Below, piece after piece: positions 25,441-27,377 of a stretch of DNA of 27,377 nucleotides (positions are counted from its first letter, which is position 1; every line of letters starts with the position of its first letter). The notes beneath the pieces were generated by a model. That model was not told the DNA's origin, searched no databases, and worked only from the letters and a program-made list of their open reading frames with translations. The stretch comes from RGIG5057 sp036653755 (GTDB taxonomy: Bacteria > Bacillota > Clostridia > TANB77 > CAG-465): positions 1 to 27,377 of the forward strand of contig JAVVTJ010000011.1 in NCBI GenBank assembly GCA_036653755.1, read 5' to 3'. A program made the translations under genes and the position numbers.

Positions 25441-25477
25441 AAAAGAAGTCATTTTTAAATATTGACTTCTTTTTTTA
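25441..25477. terminator. rpsU/rluB shared terminator
   Basis: An 11-bp perfect stem (25441-25451 with 25463-25473) is followed by a T-run on the plus strand and flanked by A on the other side. It can serve rpsU and, on the minus strand, rluB, which ends at 25481. Confidence 0.85.
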
Positions 25478-25480
25478 TTT

Positions 25481-26179
25481 TTAATTAACTCCAAATATTT
25501 TTTGTATCTCATAAGAACGTATATGTTTATACTTTCCTGTTGGAAGATCTCCTAGTTCTAAATTTCCTATTTTTATTCTTTTTAAATATGTTACATTAAG
25601 TCCAACTGCTTCACACATTTTTCTAACTTGCCTATTTTTACCTTCATGTATTGTTATTTGTAATTCATCTTTTTCAAGCTTTTCTACCAAAGCAGGAGCT
25701 GTTGTATACTCATCAATTTCTACACCTTTTCTTAATTTTCTAATTGCATCATCTGTAATATCTCCTGTAACTTTAGCAATATATACTTTATTAATTTTTT
25801 TACTAGGATGCATTAATTTATTTGCAAACTCACCATCATTAGTTAAAAGAAGTAATCCTTCTGTTTCCATATCTAATCTACCTATTGGATATACTCTATC
25901 ATCTTCATGAATTAAATCAAGTACACAAGGTCTTTCAAATTGTTCTATACTTGTAGTTACATATCCTTGTGGTTTATTTAATATTATATATATTTTCTTT
26001 TTAATTAAAGAAATATTTTTACCTTCTACACTAACTTTATCTTTAGTTTCATCAACCATAGTTCCAAGTTCAAATACAACTTCACCATTTATTTTAACTA
26101 ACTTGTCCTCAATTAAAGTATCTGCTTTTCTTCTTGAACATATACCACTTTGTGATATATATTTATTTAGTCTAATCAT
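25481..26179 (-). CDS. rluB: 23S rRNA pseudouridine synthase RluB (RsuA family)
   Basis: The 232-residue protein has an N-terminal S4 RNA-binding domain (about residues 2-60) and a pseudouridine synthase domain. The catalytic aspartate is D103 in GRLDMETEGLLLLT. The motifs LNKPQGYVT and EGKNRQVRKMC confirm the RsuA/RluB/RluE/RluF branch. RluB isomerises a uridine in the peptidyl-transferase region of 23S rRNA; the exact target here is inferred. The ATG has GTGAGGAG upstream. It has its own promoter in the 94-bp gap after rluD. Confidence 0.9.
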   Translation of the reverse strand: MIRLNKYISQSGICSRRKADTLIEDKLVKINGEVVFELGTMVDETKDKVSVEGKNISLIKKKIYIILNKPQGYVTTSIEQFERPCVLDLIHEDDRVYPIGRLDMETEGLLLLTNDGEFANKLMHPSKKINKVYIAKVTGDITDDAIRKLRKGVEIDEYTTAPALVEKLEKDELQITIHEGKNRQVRKMCEAVGLNVTYLKRIKIGNLELGDLPTGKYKHIRSYEIQKIFGVN

Positions 26180-26216
26180 TTTTATTTTCTCCTCACATTG
26201 TTATATTAAATAACAT

Positions 26217-26244
26217 ATTATATATTATCATAAGCTTATGTTAA
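26217..26244 (-). promoter_or_regulatory. rluB promoter candidate
   Basis: On the minus strand TTAACA (26239-26244) is followed after 16 bp by TATAAT (26217-26222). A 12-bp perfect palindrome (26229-26240) lies within the spacer and overlaps the -35 box; it could be an operator or chance. Confidence 0.55.
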
Positions 26245-26252
26245 TATAGATT

Positions 26253-26278
26253 GCTAGTAAGTTAAAATACTTACTAGC
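26253..26278 (-). terminator. Hairpin at the end of rluD
   Basis: A perfect 10-bp stem (26253-26262 with 26269-26278) with a 6-base loop includes the rluD stop codon (26274-26276). No U-tract follows, so it may stabilise the RNA end more than terminate. Confidence 0.45.
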
Positions 26279-26912
26279 TATTTTCTTTTTTATCTAAAAT
26301 ATTTAATATATTTTTAAATTCATCTGGAAGCTCAGATTTAAATTCTATATATTTATTTGTAGTAGGATGAATAAATCCTAAAACTTTAGCATGAAGTAAA
26401 TGTCCTGATAATTTAAATTGTTTACTTTCAGTGCCATAAGTTAAATCTCCAAGAAGTGGATATCCTAAACTTTTCATATGTACCCTTATTTGATGAGTTC
26501 TACCAGTTTCCAAAGTAGCTTTAATTAATGTCATTTTTAAGTTATAGTATCTAGTTAATACTTCAATATGAGTTATAGCATTCCTACTATTTTTATCTGT
26601 AACACACATTTTTTTTCTATCTTTAATACTTCTTCCAATTGGTTTATTTATAACTAAATTATCTTCTTTTACTATACCTTTTACAATAGCAATATATTCT
26701 CTTTTTATACTATGCACTTTAAACTGGTTAGATAAGCTTTTATGAGCATTATCATTTTTCGCTACTACTAATATACCTGTTGTATCTTTATCGATTCTAT
26801 GTACTATTCCAGGCCTTACAATACTATTTATACTAGATAGTTTATCTTTGTGTGAATATAACAAACTATTTACCAAAGTATCAGTATAATTTCCATTTCC
26901 GTGGATGAACAA
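26274..26912 (-). CDS. rluD: RluD-type pseudouridine synthase, C-terminal catalytic part (after a +1 frameshift)
   Basis: This frame holds the catalytic domain of an RluA/RluD-family enzyme: GNGNYTDTLVNSLL, RPGIVHRIDKDTTGILVVAKND with the catalytic aspartate, RTHQIRVHMKSLGYPLLGD and the final GHLLHAKVLGF. The open frame can start only with a TTG that has no ribosome binding site and reads four residues of the upstream gene in the wrong frame. It is the continuation of the frame at 26881-27198, joined at 26901. The joined protein has about 307 residues, normal for the family. RluD-type enzymes make pseudouridines in helix 69 of 23S rRNA; the target here is inferred. Confidence 0.92.
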   Translation of the reverse strand: MFIHGNGNYTDTLVNSLLYSHKDKLSSINSIVRPGIVHRIDKDTTGILVVAKNDNAHKSLSNQFKVHSIKREYIAIVKGIVKEDNLVINKPIGRSIKDRKKMCVTDKNSRNAITHIEVLTRYYNLKMTLIKATLETGRTHQIRVHMKSLGYPLLGDLTYGTESKQFKLSGHLLHAKVLGFIHPTTNKYIEFKSELPDEFKNILNILDKKENS

Positions 26913-27198
26913 CCATACCCTTTTTTTTATTTATAACAATAATATCATCATCTTCATATATAATATTAATATCTATTTTTTTAGGTATAACTTCACAATT
27001 TTTAACTTCAATTTCTTTAACTAAAATTTTATCATTTAATTTTAAAGAATATCCACTTTTAACTATATTATCATTTACAAGTATAGTTCCATCTTCAATT
27101 AGCTTTTTAATATAACTTCTTGTATATTTAGTTAATAATAAATTTAAATATATATCTAATCTTTTATTTATGTTATCTTTATCTACTATGTATATCAT
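26881..27198 (-). CDS. rluD: RluD-type pseudouridine synthase, N-terminal part (before a +1 frameshift)
   Basis: This frame encodes an S4 RNA-binding domain (IDKRLDxYL-like start, LIEDGTILVNDNIVKSGYSLKLND) and the beginning of the catalytic domain up to INKKKGMVVHP (P99). After P99 the zero frame reads CGG AAA TGG AAA TTA TAC TGA. Skipping the single C at 26901 restores GNGNYTDTLVN, with the seven residues between HP and TLVN that the family normally has. The ATG at 27198 is preceded by AGGTGAT at a rather long spacing. A promoter lies at 27220-27247. Confidence 0.9.
   Translation of the reverse strand: MIYIVDKDNINKRLDIYLNLLLTKYTRSYIKKLIEDGTILVNDNIVKSGYSLKLNDKILVKEIEVKNCEVIPKKIDINIIYEDDDIIVINKKKGMVVHPRKWKLY
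26899..26901 (-). other. Candidate +1 frameshift site at CGG in rluD
   Basis: On the minus strand the zero frame reads CCA-CGG-AAA. The conserved sequence requires CCA, skip C (26901), GGA AAT GGA, giving P-G-N-G. As in rpoB, the break falls at CGG and the +1 codon is GGN (Gly). Confidence 0.82.
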
Positions 27199-27219
27199 AA
27201 TATAGCAATCACCTAATAT

Positions 27220-27247
27220 ATTATATCACAAAATATACGAATGTAAA
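27220..27247 (-). promoter_or_regulatory. rluD promoter
   Basis: On the minus strand TTTACA (27242-27247) is followed after 16 bp by TATAAT (27220-27225), about 20 bases before the start codon. Upstream of this, to the window edge, no gene can be supported. Confidence 0.65.
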
Positions 27248-27377
27248 GAAAAATTATTATATAGATTTATGTTTAGTAAGTTTTTTTGTCATAAATATAT
27301 TTGTACCAACATTTAAAGTTGAATCTCGGGAGTTTGACAGTTTTGTAACTCAATAATTGATAAAAGCATTGAAAATG

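Noticed and set aside
22359..26901. Reassignment of CGG to another amino acid
   Set aside because: A new meaning for CGG would not restore the reading frame in either gene; a base must be skipped. Reassignment alone does not explain the data.
27273..27377. C-terminal end of a minus-strand gene entering at the right edge
   Set aside because: An open frame of 34 codons ends at 27273, but I recognise no family and a second frame is open nearly as far. It could be chance.
1..27377. CRISPR arrays, tRNA or rRNA genes, complete insertion sequences
   Set aside because: I saw no regularly spaced repeats of CRISPR type, no cloverleaf-like stretch, no rRNA sequence and no intact transposase.

Overview
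The window is very AT-rich. It carries a spore-protease gene (gpr), Gram-positive style RpoB/RpoC, TrmFO, and a class III (strictly anaerobic) ribonucleotide reductase. This points to a low-GC, spore-forming, anaerobic member of the Firmicutes (Clostridia-like). I cannot name the species. Nearly all genes lie on the minus strand. The plus-strand genes are an M14 peptidase, a DUF1980-like protein and rpsU.

Layout from left to right: a DUF368 undecaprenyl-phosphate carrier transporter candidate (47-901); a gene-poor stretch with a possible transposase remnant (1114-1308); gpr diverging from an M14 metallopeptidase gene (1406-3568); a trmFO-holA operon that converges on the peptidase gene at a shared terminator (3604-5859); a two-gene heterodimeric ABC exporter cassette (5962-9412) bounded by two copies of a 31-bp promoter sequence; secA (9686-12460) diverging from a DUF1980-like protein; a membrane-anchored FxLYD-like protein; the nrdD-glutaredoxin-nrdG operon (13841-16878) behind a cobalamin riboswitch and terminator; rpoC and rpoB (17468-24806) with their own promoter and an attenuator-like leader; rpsU; and the pseudouridine synthase genes rluB and rluD.

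The most striking observation concerns reading frames. rpoB and rluD each need a single +1 frameshift to give a full-length, otherwise normal protein. At both sites the zero-frame codon at the break is CGG, followed in the +1 frame by a GGN glycine codon. Reading through roughly 8,180 codons by eye, I found no other in-frame CGG in the window, although CGT and CGA arginine codons are used. This suggests that CGG may be unassigned (no matching tRNA) and may act as a +1 recoding signal in essential genes. The alternative, two independent one-base sequence errors, must be excluded from the reads.

How parts work together: cobalamin should shut off the B12-independent class III reductase through the riboswitch, which implies a B12-dependent class II enzyme elsewhere in the genome. 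The glutaredoxin-like protein between nrdD and nrdG probably supplies electrons to NrdD. The ABC pair shows the classic asymmetric ATP sites of heterodimeric exporters. rpoBC is separated from its usual ribosomal-protein neighbours.
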